64,000 nucleotides of DNA from Lichenostomus cassidix (Eukaryota > Chordata > Aves > Passeriformes > Meliphagidae). Positions 15,101-54,300 of the stretch are shown piece by piece; positions within the stretch are counted from its first letter, which is position 1, and every line of letters begins with the position of its first letter. The translations under genes and the position numbers were made by a program. The notes below the pieces were generated by a model. It made no database searches, was not told the DNA's origin, and saw only the letters and a list, made by a program, of their open reading frames with translations. The stretch lies in assembly GCA_008360975.2 (NCBI GenBank), contig CM039189.1, positions 9,118,056 to 9,182,055 on the forward strand, in the 5' to 3' direction.

Positions 15101-15348
15101 AGCCGGCAGGAGGAATTGATCTAGAAGCCAGAAAGCTTTGGGAGATTTTACTAACCTCCGCTTCCCACCGCCCGAGTACACCGACACCTTCCTCCCGTGG
15201 GTGTTGTCTACATTACAAATATTGACCGATTTTAAGTTCATGTTTAGAAAGCTGCTGTTTCGAGGCATGGAAATGTGACTGAGAATGGCTTATAAATAAC
15301 ACTCGGTGCGGCAATTATTATTCATTGCTAGTTATGGCTTTCACACAC

Positions 15349-15375
15349 AGTGGAAAAACAAATGGTTTTTCCACT
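15349..15375. repeat. Small inverted repeat, 11-bp arms and 5-nt loop
   Basis: The left arm 15349-15359 (AGTGGAAAAAC) is the perfect reverse complement of 15365-15375. Each arm carries a TGGAAAA core, the binding core of NFAT-type factors, in opposite orientations. It lies in an AT-balanced part of ZSWIM5 intron 1 next to a TTATTATTCATTGCTAGTTA stretch. It could be a paired factor site or a chance hairpin. Confidence 0.6.
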
Positions 15376-18172
15376 AGGAGCTGGAGCTGCAGTCCGTTTA
15401 ATCACTAAAGGGCTTGGAATCACTTTAGTTTAAAATAACTTTCTGCTGTGGTTTGGAAATTTAAAAAAAATATATTTGGGTCACGTTAACCTAGTGTATA
15501 CAACTTGCACTGAGAATTTCAGTTTACCTCGTCTACATCTGCTGAGCCCCATAAATATCCGTGTATTTGTTCCCATTTGGTTTTGTAGAGCTCCTGCCTG
15601 CCTGAAGATAGAGCTCCCCAAACACGGATTTGGAGTGGGGTTAGTCTGACTAGAGGTGGAGAATCCTGGGAGCTGAGCATGGACTACAAGAGCAGTGAGG
15701 AGCCAAGCTGCTGTGTGCTGCAGCCGGCCCTCTCTGGCTGTGATGCAAGGGGATGTGGCTGGTGCCTTCAGGAAGCTGTGTGGATGGACTTTCTGTCACG
15801 TTGCTCTTAGCAGAGGCTGCCCAAAATATCAGCCTCAGGTACTAGGAGGTTACTTGAGGTTTTGACAGCCAGGTGTGGGGGTGAGTTCTTTATGTACAGT
15901 GTCTGGCCACATCCCACCAGCGGTCCATGCTCAGGGCATGGATGTGCTGCACGTTTCCCTCTTCTGAGCCATTCCTTTCCCTCTTCAAGCTTTCCACAAA
16001 GATTGAAAAAGCCTGTGGGGGAGACAGAAGAACCACAGTGCTGTGAAGAAATGCTCCTCACGTTACTCATGCATTACTGACCCCTATCCTCTCGCACAGC
16101 AGCATCCTCAGGGCCAGGTCCTGCAGGTGGCTGCTGCTCTGGGGTGGTTTCCACCCTGGCAGGACTGCGCCAGCAATCCGGGAAAGGCAGGCGACTGCCA
16201 CGCCTGGGAAGAAAGAGCTAATTTTTTCCGAATGGCACGACTTAGCGAATGACAACTGTGACTTCTGTCTGGGCTGCAGTGTGAAATCTGAAGGATGGCT
16301 GTGAGCAGCAACTGCCAGAGGGAGCAGAGCTGAGCACTCGGGTTCCCGCCTACTGTGGTAGCTGTGGAGTTCTCTCTCTTGCAGGTGTTGGTGCCACAGT
16401 TATAAGAAGGGAAGGGGCTGTGCCTGAGTTTTGCTTGTTTCTGGGGTTTAAATTTCCATCTGGGGGTCTGCCTGTCCCCAGACTCCGGGTATTTCAATGT
16501 AACCAGCCTAAATGTTTGCTTTACCGTCAGTGATTTGCTGGAGGACACAAGACAAGAGGTCTTTGCAGCTGGCCTCATGGTGGATTGGAGCTGCAGGACA
16601 GGGTAGTGGTTTCTCCTGATGGTTGGCATGTGGATATCTGGGTTAAAGATGTCCAGTTGAAAAACTCTCTGCTCTTACAGAACTGGAAGAGTTTGCACAA
16701 CTCCTTTTGGTCAAGTAGGTTTACAGATCAAAGAATTCTCCATCTTGGTTAAAGATGCTTCTGTTGAGGCATTAATGCTGTTGTCCTGATAGCAAAGTCT
16801 CCTGCACTACAGCCCTTGCAAAAGGCTTGATCCTTTGTAACTATTGGAGAGCCCAGGATTTTTTGTTGTTGTTTTTTTGTTGATCCATCCTTCTTCCAGC
16901 CTGCAGAGTTTATGAGCTCCAACAAGGATAGTGCTGCCCAGCTGGCAAGTTTGTATGTCACACAAGTGGAGTTCACAAACTCCTGGAAAACAATTCTAGG
17001 GTCTGTTTTAATTTAAAACAGAGGTGCAATGTTCTGCAGCAGTAATACAAGGAAGGTCCTTGCTCTGGTGTTTTGTCCCCATTTGATGTGTTGGATGGCT
17101 GGGCTTGGAAGAGAGATGAGCTCATTGTGCCCTGTGTGCCCATGAACATTCATGGCACCTTTCTGTGCTCTTTCTGGGGCAGTTATGAACACTCAGCTCC
17201 TTTTGCAACCTCGATCAAAGAGACATCCACTAAGAAGCTTCTATGGTAAAAGTAGGAGAGGGTGTTCTGGGGCAGGGAGAAGGCAACGTTGTTCTTGGGA
17301 CAAAGCTAGACTCCAGAGGGGCGTAATGAGTCTGTAGTTACAAAGATGGTATTTAATTATTTCTTTTCCATGGTTTTCAAGCCTTGGCACTGTTACTTTG
17401 CTGGCAGCAAATCAAACACCAAGTTAGCTTATGTTAAGAACAGAAGATGAAGTCCTAGATAAGCAGTGGGCTGTAGGAATGGCTTAAATTGAAATGTACA
17501 GGGAGGACACAGAGGAGAGTATGTCTTTGCTCTCAGTGCTATCCAGACCCCATGTCAGTGATCAGGGCTGTGTTTCTCTCTACTGAAGTGCTGGTATCAC
17601 AGCTCCTAGGATGCTTCTTTCTTCTAGGATGAGAAATGAACAGAGAGGAGGGTATGGTGACAGCTGTCCTTGTCCAGGGTTACCTGTGGCCTTTTGGTGA
17701 AAGCATCAGGGTTTTGTGTGGAGCAGGAGTGAGTGCTTCAATGGATGATGAAGGAACCACATCAAAACCTACCTTTTAGCCACCACTCTTCTCTGGCACA
17801 GTGACACCCATCACTGCTGAGCTGGTGTGCTCAGCAGCCATGGGTGCTGGGGTGCTGGCCTGGCTGCTGCGTGGTAGGTGCAGTCTGACCTCACATTAAT
17901 GTAAATATTCACAAATAGTGCCTCTGTTTCTGCCAGCTTCTCTCTCTCCTATGTCCCCCTGCCATGTTTAATTTCTCACTCAACTTTTTATAAATGTTTT
18001 GTAGAGTTCCTAGTTTATCTTAAATAGACTCGCTGTCACCACAGCTAAAATCTAAACCAACACCTGACTTGGGGCTCGAGTGCCAGATGAACTTGGCAGT
18101 CATTGTCATACTGAATGGTCCTGTCCGATGTGCAAACCAGCTCTGAGTTGTGAACACCAACTCTTGCAGCAG

Positions 18173-18219
18173 ATTCTCAGGCATCCCAAAAGACCACAGC
18201 TTTTGGGATGCCTGAGAAT
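18173..18219. repeat. Perfect 20-bp inverted repeat with 7-nt loop
   Basis: The left arm 18173-18192 and right arm 18200-18219 are exact reverse complements over 20 bases, separated by the loop ACCACAG. After a three-base mismatch the flanks can pair for three more bases. Any transcript of ZSWIM5 intron 1 would fold here into a stable hairpin. The arms are shorter than a usual pre-miRNA stem, and no repeat family is recognised. Confidence 0.9.
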
Positions 18220-20261
18220 AGCCTGGGAAGTATCTGGACAAATTTTCTCTCTTGGGAGGCTGGATCAGAACACAGTTGATACATTTGCAGATTTATACCT
18301 GTCTGAAACAGGTCATTTGGTTAAATGAGTTACTCCAGCGTTACACCAGTTAGCCCCAAGTGGGGTCTGGCCTACGGTCTTGTTAAAGTAAGCATTTCAA
18401 GGCAGTGTTTATGGCCAGTAATTTGTCCTAGAGTGTTTTATATATGTGTATGTATGTCCCTGCAGGCGTACACACGAGGATATGCATACATACTTGCTCA
18501 GGAACGCGGTTTCCAATCCTTTTAACTTGTTCACAAAGTAAACTAGGGAGAAACTGGCAGTGAGTCGGAGCCGCCTGCCAAGCATTGCAAACCAGAGAAG
18601 TGGTAAAACATAAACACTTTGGAGTTTATCCTCAGGATTTATATAGTTTGGCTGCCGGGGGACGGGCTTGTGTGGAGGGGGAGGCTCATCAGCCCCTGGC
18701 TGTGCTGCTCCTGGGGCGCCGAGCCCAGCACCTCCACAGCCATGCTCCTACTCCTGGCAGCCTGCGAGCAGCAGGGAAATGCAGGGCTGTCCATCCCTCG
18801 CCTCCTGCTCTGCTGGCCACATGGGGTGGTTTTCGGGTGATGGCAGCAGAACAGATCTGCTTTTCCTCCGCCCCGGCACTAAAGTAAAAGCAGACCTCCT
18901 TGACGCTTAATCAGATTTGAATGTGGTTTTTGGCGTGGCTTTAAAGAGACTGGCAGTGAATAGCTGGTTTTGATGCCATTTATTAAAAACCTCTGGTAGA
19001 ATTTGTCTCCGAAAGCCTTTGTAAGAGCTGGCAAACGCACAAGGGTTTGATGCAGTTAATGTATTTTAATCTTCACCCCTCCATCCTTCTCCTTTTCTGT
19101 CGCTAATTGTAGGGCTCTCAGCTGTCTGCTGCCTTCTCTGGGGGGATGGCAGGCTCTGCAGGGACCTGTGCATACACAGGCTTAATAAGGTTGCAGTGGC
19201 ATGGGGAAAAGTGAGCATCCTCCTCAGAGAGGAGGGCTGGGATGGGCCGGGTGGGGTGCCATGTCCCACACCATGTTCTGACATAGGGACAACGGATGGC
19301 CCTGGCCATGTTAATTAACCTCCTAGTAGAGCCTCATTCTCTTTGGAGAAATGAGGCAGGTTAGTAGGGGAAACAAAGATATCCCTTTTCCAGGTGGCTG
19401 AGCAAGTGCAGAGTGTTGGTGTTGGACCTACTCAGCAGCTGGATCCTGAGAAGGACTCCCTTTCAGAGTGAGGTTGATAGACATCCATCAGTCAGTCTTT
19501 TCTCACTGACTTCATCCCCCACTTGCTTGGTACATCCCCCTTTCTTTGGACCCACAGGACTATGTGAGCCCATTTCACGTTCCTCACCTGTGTTTGGGAC
19601 TTTTTGGGGCTTTTTTCCCACTTTGTGCCTGAAGGCAGTGCACCCCCTTTCTGCATGGTCAGGAGCGCTATAACATTGGTGTGAGCAACTTGTGGAAGTC
19701 AGGAAACAGTTTTGCCCCAGCTATGGTTTGGACTGTGCATTGCTGCTGTCCCTGTTCCTTGTTTCTGCTATGTGGAAGAGCTCAGAGCTGTGGCCATGCC
19801 CTGGAGCACTCTACCTGGTTGAGAAACCAAAGTTGGAATTGCTTTGCATTTAGTTTGTGGGTTTTTTTGTCTGCCTCATCAAAGAAAAGCAAACGTGGCC
19901 TTTTTCTACCAGCCCTCACTCATGTGAGTTGCAAATTCAGCGAGAGGGAGGCGTGGATGGAAATGACTCCCAGGAGAGAAACAGTCTGAGATACTTAAAC
20001 AAATGGGAGCCGAGCAGCTTTGCTCTTCCCCTGAGGGTTTGGCTGTTAAATAAACTCGCCGATGAGTCTGGCTGTGTGTGTGTGTGTTGGTGCAGAAGTG
20101 TGTTTGTATACACGGGCTGGCTGTTGCTGGGTGTAAGCCACGGGGATGGGCTGTGCTGGGTGCTGCACTCCTTGGTGTATGAGAGGGATGCACAGGCAGC
20201 CTTGGCTGGCTTTCCTTCCTTCCAGAGCTGGCACAGCTGGTTGTGGTCAGAGGGAAGCTAA

Positions 20262-48693
<28,432 letters not shown>

Positions 48694-49244
48694 GCCCCGG
48701 CTCCTGCCATGCTCCCTGGCAGGGTCTGGCCACAGCAGGGGACTCGGGAGAGAAGAAGGAAAGTGGAGATCACCTTCCCCCCCATCGGCAGAGGCTGCTC
48801 TGTTTTGGTCTTCTGTTTCTTTTTTTGTTTTGTTTTCTTTTTTTTTTTTCTTTTAGTGTTATTCTTTCTTGGATTTAACCATTTCTCACACTGAGAGGAT
48901 CCAGAGATTCCTTGGGCACAAACCAAAAGGCAACCACGGGGAAAAAGGATGGTTCACTCAGCCCCCTGCCCTCCCTTGCCAATACCAAAAGCTAACCTGG
49001 AAATCTAATACCTCTTTCCTGAAGGACATTGTCGCTGGAGGGATACAAAGGTTGCAAAGTGAAAAATCTTTAAAATTATGTGGGGAATTTAACAAAAAAA
49101 AAAGGAAAAAAAAAAAGGAAAAAAAAAGCGAGCAAAGAAACCTGCGACACTAGAACCTCATGCGTCACCAAAAGCGATGGCTTTGCAGAGCGCTTCTCCT
49201 GCCCGCCCGAGACATGCAAACTCCTCTATTTGTGAAGATACTTC

Positions 49245-49250
49245 AATAAA
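49245..49250 (+). terminator. ZSWIM5: Proximal poly(A) signal of ZSWIM5
   Basis: Canonical AATAAA 552 bases after the stop codon, in the context CTTCAATAAAAACAAG. Use would give a short 3' UTR that removes the ATT repeat and the GC-rich block. No strongly GU-rich downstream element is obvious, so it may be a minor site. Confidence 0.5.
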
Positions 49251-49425
49251 AACAAGTAAAAGTAACTGTTCTCAGGGATTGCTTACTAAAAGTAACACAA
49301 AAAAAAGCATTTATGATACTGTAAATACTATAGTATATGTGTCAATTATTAAATTGTAAAGTTATAATTATTTATAATTCTGTCTTTTATTTGGGGGATA
49401 CTTGAAATTGTTGTGGGCTGGGGCG

Positions 49426-49486
49426 ATTATTTTTATTATTGCTATTATTATTATTATTATTGTTATTATTATTATAACTATTATTT
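49426..49486. repeat. (ATT)n trinucleotide repeat, imperfect
   Basis: ATTATTATT-type repeat interrupted by GCT, GTT and AACT within the ZSWIM5 3' UTR. It produces artefactual Tyr-rich and Asn-rich frames and is likely length-variable. Confidence 0.9.
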
Positions 49487-50129
49487 AAAAAACCCACACA
49501 AAACCACAGACAAAAAGAGGAGGAGGCACGCGAACATTTCTCAGGTTCCCATGGCATCATCAACAGCAAGAAGGGTGTGGGGGGGAGGCGAACATCTACT
49601 CGACTCACAGCCCTGGGATGGACGGACAGATGGACGGAGGAGCAGCAGCAGCCCAGCGCTGGAGGACAGTGAAGGAAGGAACTCGGGGCGATGCTCGCTC
49701 GGACACACGCGGATACTGGCGATGGAGGACGCGGAGCCCATCGCAGGGCGGGTGCAGGGTGCGAGTGCCTGGGCGGGCACCAGGGCTGCCGGCTCCGGGG
49801 GAGGGAGGGGCAGCCGCGTCGCCTTCCTGCAGTGTTCCCCGCTCCGTGGTGCAGCCAACGCTCGGCCCTTCCCGGCTCGCCTGGCGCTGGGGGCACACTC
49901 CAGCCCCGGGCCGGTGGCTCTTCAGTTTTGGTTCATTTCTTTGCCAGCGGGTTGGGAGGGCTGGGGGGGCCAGGGCCAGTCTGGGCGGTGAGTTGTAGTT
50001 AGAGAACGTGCGCTAGTTATCTGCTGTCTGGTTTAATTTTTTGGCAAGTGACTTGTGTCCGCGCTCCGGCCAGGAACCCAATTGTACTCGGTCTCTGTCG
50101 CCACCGAAATAGCGGTCTTCAACCAGTCT

Positions 50130-50204
50130 GTTTCTCTCTCTTTTTTCCTTCCCTTTTTTTTTCTTTTTTTTTTTTTTGTGTGTGCGTGCGTGTATGTGTG
50201 TGTG
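50130..50204. repeat. T-rich tract followed by GT-rich tract
   Basis: Low-complexity T runs (50130-50177) run directly into imperfect TG/CG dinucleotides (50178-50204), a few bases before the distal poly(A) signal of ZSWIM5. Confidence 0.85.
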
Positions 50205-50228
50205 CGACCTCTTCATCTGATGTTTAAT

Positions 50229-50234
50229 AATAAA
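50229..50234 (+). terminator. ZSWIM5: Distal poly(A) signal of ZSWIM5
   Basis: AATAAA in the context TTTAATAATAAAAGGG, followed within 15-35 bases by the U/GU-rich CTGTGTCTCTCCTGCC, as expected downstream of a cleavage site. It is the last good signal before the convergent UROD gene. Confidence 0.7.
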
Positions 50235-50255
50235 AGGGATGAACGTTACTGCCTG

Positions 50256-51240
50256 TGTCTCTCCTGCCTTTCTCTGAAGTCAGGGGGTCACCACAGTTTC
50301 ACAGAGCAGTGTTGCAGTCCCCTGTGTACCAGCTCCTGTGTCCCAAAGAGGGGGAGAGCAGGGACAAGGCACCCTGGCTGCTTCCAGGTGCAATTCCCTG
50401 CCACGTACGATGCTAGCAGGTCCTTGCTTACGCTGGAGGCACTGCCCTGTTCATGCCAGCTAGAGCAGTGTTGGTGCCCATACCTTGATCCATCCTGCAG
50501 CCAAACAGGACCACAGTGAGTGTGCCAGAGTGTCGGGTGTGGTGGCACGGAGTTGTAACTCAGGGTTCCTGGGCTGCTTTCTGCAGGGTTTGCTGAGCCC
50601 CAGGCAAGCAAGCTTGACCCTGAACATTAGAGTAGGTGGGGAAGTGTGCATGGGAGAACACTGTAGGACCAGGGAGATGGTCCCAAAAACACTTTAGGAG
50701 CTGAAGGAGGAAGGCCATGGTGCCTGTGCTGCCATCCCTGCCAGTGTGGCAAGGTGCTGGTGGTGCTGTGTCAGAGGTTGTGCTGCCACTTTGCAAGCTG
50801 TCCCCCAGGTGAATCCTGCTGGGTATCGCAGCCCCTTGGGACAACCTTGGGTTGATGTCATGTTGCCCATTCACACCTGAGCAGAACTGTGCTCATGCTG
50901 AGCCTCTGCCAGTGGTGGGCTGGGAGCCGCAAGCTCTCAGGCTGTGACCCTGCCAGCCTCAGGCAGCCCACCCTCCCTAGCAGGGCTGAGCACATCCATC
51001 ATCAGGAGATGACTGTTGTGCTCTGAGCTCACATCCTCTGTTGCAAGCACAGACACTCTGCAGCCTGGCAGGGAGAGGCATCCCAATTATTTGCCATCCC
51101 TGTTTCCCCATTCTGAGCTGCAGGATGGGGCTCAGGGGCTCCCCCTGACCTCATGTGCTCTTCTAGCAGTGTGCCATGACTGCCCATTTCCTTCAGGGCC
51201 ATCCAGTTCCCCATCCCCCCAGCCAGAGCCACACGGCTGC
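50256..51240. other. Intergenic spacer between convergent ZSWIM5 and UROD
   Basis: About 1 kb of unique sequence with no supported gene, RNA or recognised repeat. It is bounded by the distal ZSWIM5 poly(A) signal on the plus strand and the UROD poly(A) signal on the minus strand. Confidence 0.75.
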
Positions 51241-51257
51241 TGTGGAGAAGGTGCTGG

Positions 51258-51263
51258 TTTAAT
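51258..51263 (-). terminator. UROD: UROD poly(A) signal (ATTAAA)
   Basis: TTTAAT on the plus strand reads ATTAAA on the minus strand, 85 bases after the UROD stop codon. It is the common variant signal and would give a 3' UTR of about 100-110 bases, in keeping with the short UTR known for UROD. No AATAAA was noticed nearer the stop. Confidence 0.7.
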
Positions 51264-51347
51264 GCTGCAGCCCAGCCTGGAGTGAGCCCTCTGACAACAC
51301 AGGGCTGACTGTGCCCAAACCAGAGTCCTGTCCCCAAGGCCCCAGGC

Positions 51348-54300
51348 TCAGCTGTGCTTGTTGATGTGACGGGAATGAGCGTGCACGGCCTCCACAAAGG
51401 CACCCACGTGTTCAGGGTTCATGTCAGGGTAGAGGCCATGGCCCAGGTTGGCAATATAGCGTTGTGTCCCAAAAGCCTCCAGCATCTTCTTCACCAGCTC
51501 GCCAATCTTCTCCTGTAGGTATGGTAGGAAACCATGTGTCAGTCCTATCCAGCCCAGGATATTTCAATCCCACCAGAGCCTCCCAACCAGCCTGGGGACT
51601 GCTGGGACACAAGCCAGCACTGCAGCTGGGGAAGCTGAGGCAGAAGGCCTTTAATACAGGCTGGAATTAGCCCTGGTTGCTGGCACTGGCAATGGCTCAC
51701 CTTGGGAGCATACAGAGCACAAGGATCCAGATTCCCTTGCAGGGTGACATCTTTTCCTATCTGTGCACTGCAGCAGGGAGGAAACAGGTAAGTTGTTGCA
51801 TGTGGTAGAGAGGCTGAGGGCAGCCAGGTGCCTGCAGCCCTCACCATAGGACACCCAGGACCCCTCAGAGCAGCCCTTAGGTATAGCATCCCAACTATCC
51901 CACCTCCAGAGCAGCAATGTCCAGGCCTGGGGTGGCTCAGGACAGAGGAGGAGCTCAGAGTGTTCTGTCTTAGGTCCTGCCCAGACATGTGAGCCCTGTG
52001 TCACACTCTTACCGAGCTTCCTGGGGCTGGATGGTCCAGTCAAGACCGACCACCTCGTAACCGGCATGGCCCAAGTCACGCAAGGCGTAGTGCGCATCCT
52101 TAGCAAAGATGATCTGGGGAGGGAGGAGATGGGCAGCAAGTGCTCTGAGTCACACCCCTCTCCACAGCCTGGGGGAAGCAGACACTAGGGGATGCACCCT
52201 CTCCTGCAGCCCCCGGATGTCAGGGTCAGTCCAGGAAGCCTAGACTCACCATGGGCACCAGGGGCAGTGCCTCCTCCTTCAGCTTGCTCTTGACAGCCTG
52301 GGCAATGTCTCGGATGTAAGGCAGGGCAAATTCCTGAAACAGCTCTGGGCCCAGGTGCCCTGCATGGGACTCAAACAGCTGGAGTGCCTGCCAAGGACAC
52401 AAAATCCTTTAGGTTGGAAAAGACCTTTACAATTATTGAGCCCAGCAGTTAACCCAGCAGTGCCAAATCCACCAGTAAACCATGTCCCCAAGTGCCACAT
52501 CTAGTTGTCTATCAAATACCTCCAGGGATGCCAACTCAACCACTTTCCCATGGGACTGGGAGAGCAGCACCTCAGTCCCTCCTCCTCCTTCCAAAAGATG
52601 GACCCTCTCTGCTCCCCATTGCCAGTCCCTGCTTTCCTTCTTAGCCATCCCCATGCCCCAGGACAAACCTGCGCTCCAGCAGCCACCTGCCCCACCAGGT
52701 AGTCGATGATGACATCAGCCAGCAGCCGCAGCAGCCGGTGGCTTGCCTCAGGGTGACGGTAGAGCCAGCTCTTGGCCTTGGCCATTGTAGAGGAACCGCC
52801 GCCTTCAATCATGTAGGACATGAGCGTCCACTGCAGGAAGGAGTGAAGCGAGGAGGGTGATGGAGATGAATGAAGACACGAAGCCCCACTCACAGTGCTG
52901 AAGGTAGAACCTATGAGCACCCCAGAGCCAGCTGCTCCTGTGTTCAATGTCCCCCACTTATGCACCCCCTGCAGCAACCTTGGCTGGGGGTGTCACGGTT
53001 GGTGTCACCCCAGGAGGGCAGAGGAACCCATCAAGGAAACCCACATGGAGGAGCCACATCACTTACTGGTGCCCCTGAGAAGCCGATGAGAGGCACCTTG
53101 CCCTCCAGGCTGTGTCGTGTCAGTGTGATGGCCTGGAAGACATAACCTAACTCCGCAGTCACGTCCACCTTCTGTCGCAGTTTTAGTAGATCTTCCACCT
53201 CCTTCAGGGGCTCTGTGAATGTGGGTCCTTTGCCGGGGACCATGATAACTTCCATGCCCAGCGCCTGGGGACAGAGGAGAATGGAGAAGCAGGCATGGGG
53301 CAGCTCTGAACTCTGCCCCTTTCTCAGCTGCTGCTCCCCATGGCATTGGCCATGGCTCTCACCTGGGGCACCACCAAGATGTCAGAGAAGATGATGGCAG
53401 CATCCAGGGGGAATCGTCTTAGTGGCTGCACAGGGGAAGAGATAGTGTTAGTGAGGGGTTGCAACTCCCTCCCCATGGAGCACCTGGACAAGCACATGGG
53501 GTAGTGGAGTTCCCAAGGGCTGCACAATTTACTGGGGCCACCCAGGACAGCCAAAACCAAGGTTTCTCCCCATCTCTATCTGCACAGGGAGAGGGGACAC
53601 ACAGACCCCCAAGTGATGCTCACCTGCAGCGTCAGCTCACAGCACAATTTGGGGCTCCGGCAAGTGGCAAAGAAATCCTGTGACGCCCGTGTCTCCCGAA
53701 ACTCTGCAAGGGACAAGCAAAAATGTTACCGGGCTCTTGCTGAGGCCCCCTCGCCACCCCCCGCACGCCTCCGCTGCTCACCGGGCAGGTAGCGCCCTGC
53801 CTGCCGCATGCACCACACCGGGGTGTGCTCCGTCTCCTCCCCGCGCGCCGCGCGCAGGAACGTGTCGTTCTTCAGCTTGGGGAAGCCTTTGGGGCTGTGG
53901 AGCAAAGAGCAGGTACAGGCTGTCACCCACGACCTGCCCCGCCAGGCCCCCACGATTGGGGCAGGGGGTGCCAGGGCCAGCGGCTCATCCCCACTCCCTG
54001 ACCTCAGACAGGGCTTCCGCCCAGCTGTGACACATGTGATAAATTCTCCCCACCACAGTCCAGGACTTCTTCCAGAGAACCGCGGGCCCCCCGGGGAGAG
54101 GCGATGCCCTGCCCAGGGCCTGCGAGATTAAGTTATCGGGGCCACCAGTTGCTCCCGCCTGGAGAGATTTGGGACGAGCGGGGCGCCAGACCACGCGTCC
54201 CCAGCCTCCCCGTTCCCAGCCTCCCCGCCCCAGCCTCCCGCCGTGGGGCTGCTGGAGCCCGGCCTGCCCCGGGGAGGGAGACCGCGGCAACCGCGGGGCC

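Larger units (their letters stand above)
48694..50255 (+). other. ZSWIM5: ZSWIM5 3' untranslated region
   Basis: The UTR runs from the stop codon to just beyond the distal AATAAA at 50229. It contains T-rich (48812-48856) and A-rich (49091-49128) tracts, an AATAAA at 49245-49250 and an ATTAAA at 49348-49353 that could give a short-UTR isoform. An ATT repeat lies at 49426-49486, a CpG-bearing GC-rich block at about 49520-50110, and a T-rich/GT-rich tract at 50130-50204. Open frames on both strands through 49387-50002 reflect low complexity and GC content, not genes. The 3' boundary is inferred from the signal, not observed. Confidence 0.75.

Noticed and set aside
49387..50002. Several open frames on both strands after ZSWIM5, including a poly-Asn/Tyr one
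   Set aside because: They read through the ATT repeat and the GC-rich 3' UTR; no homology or splice support.
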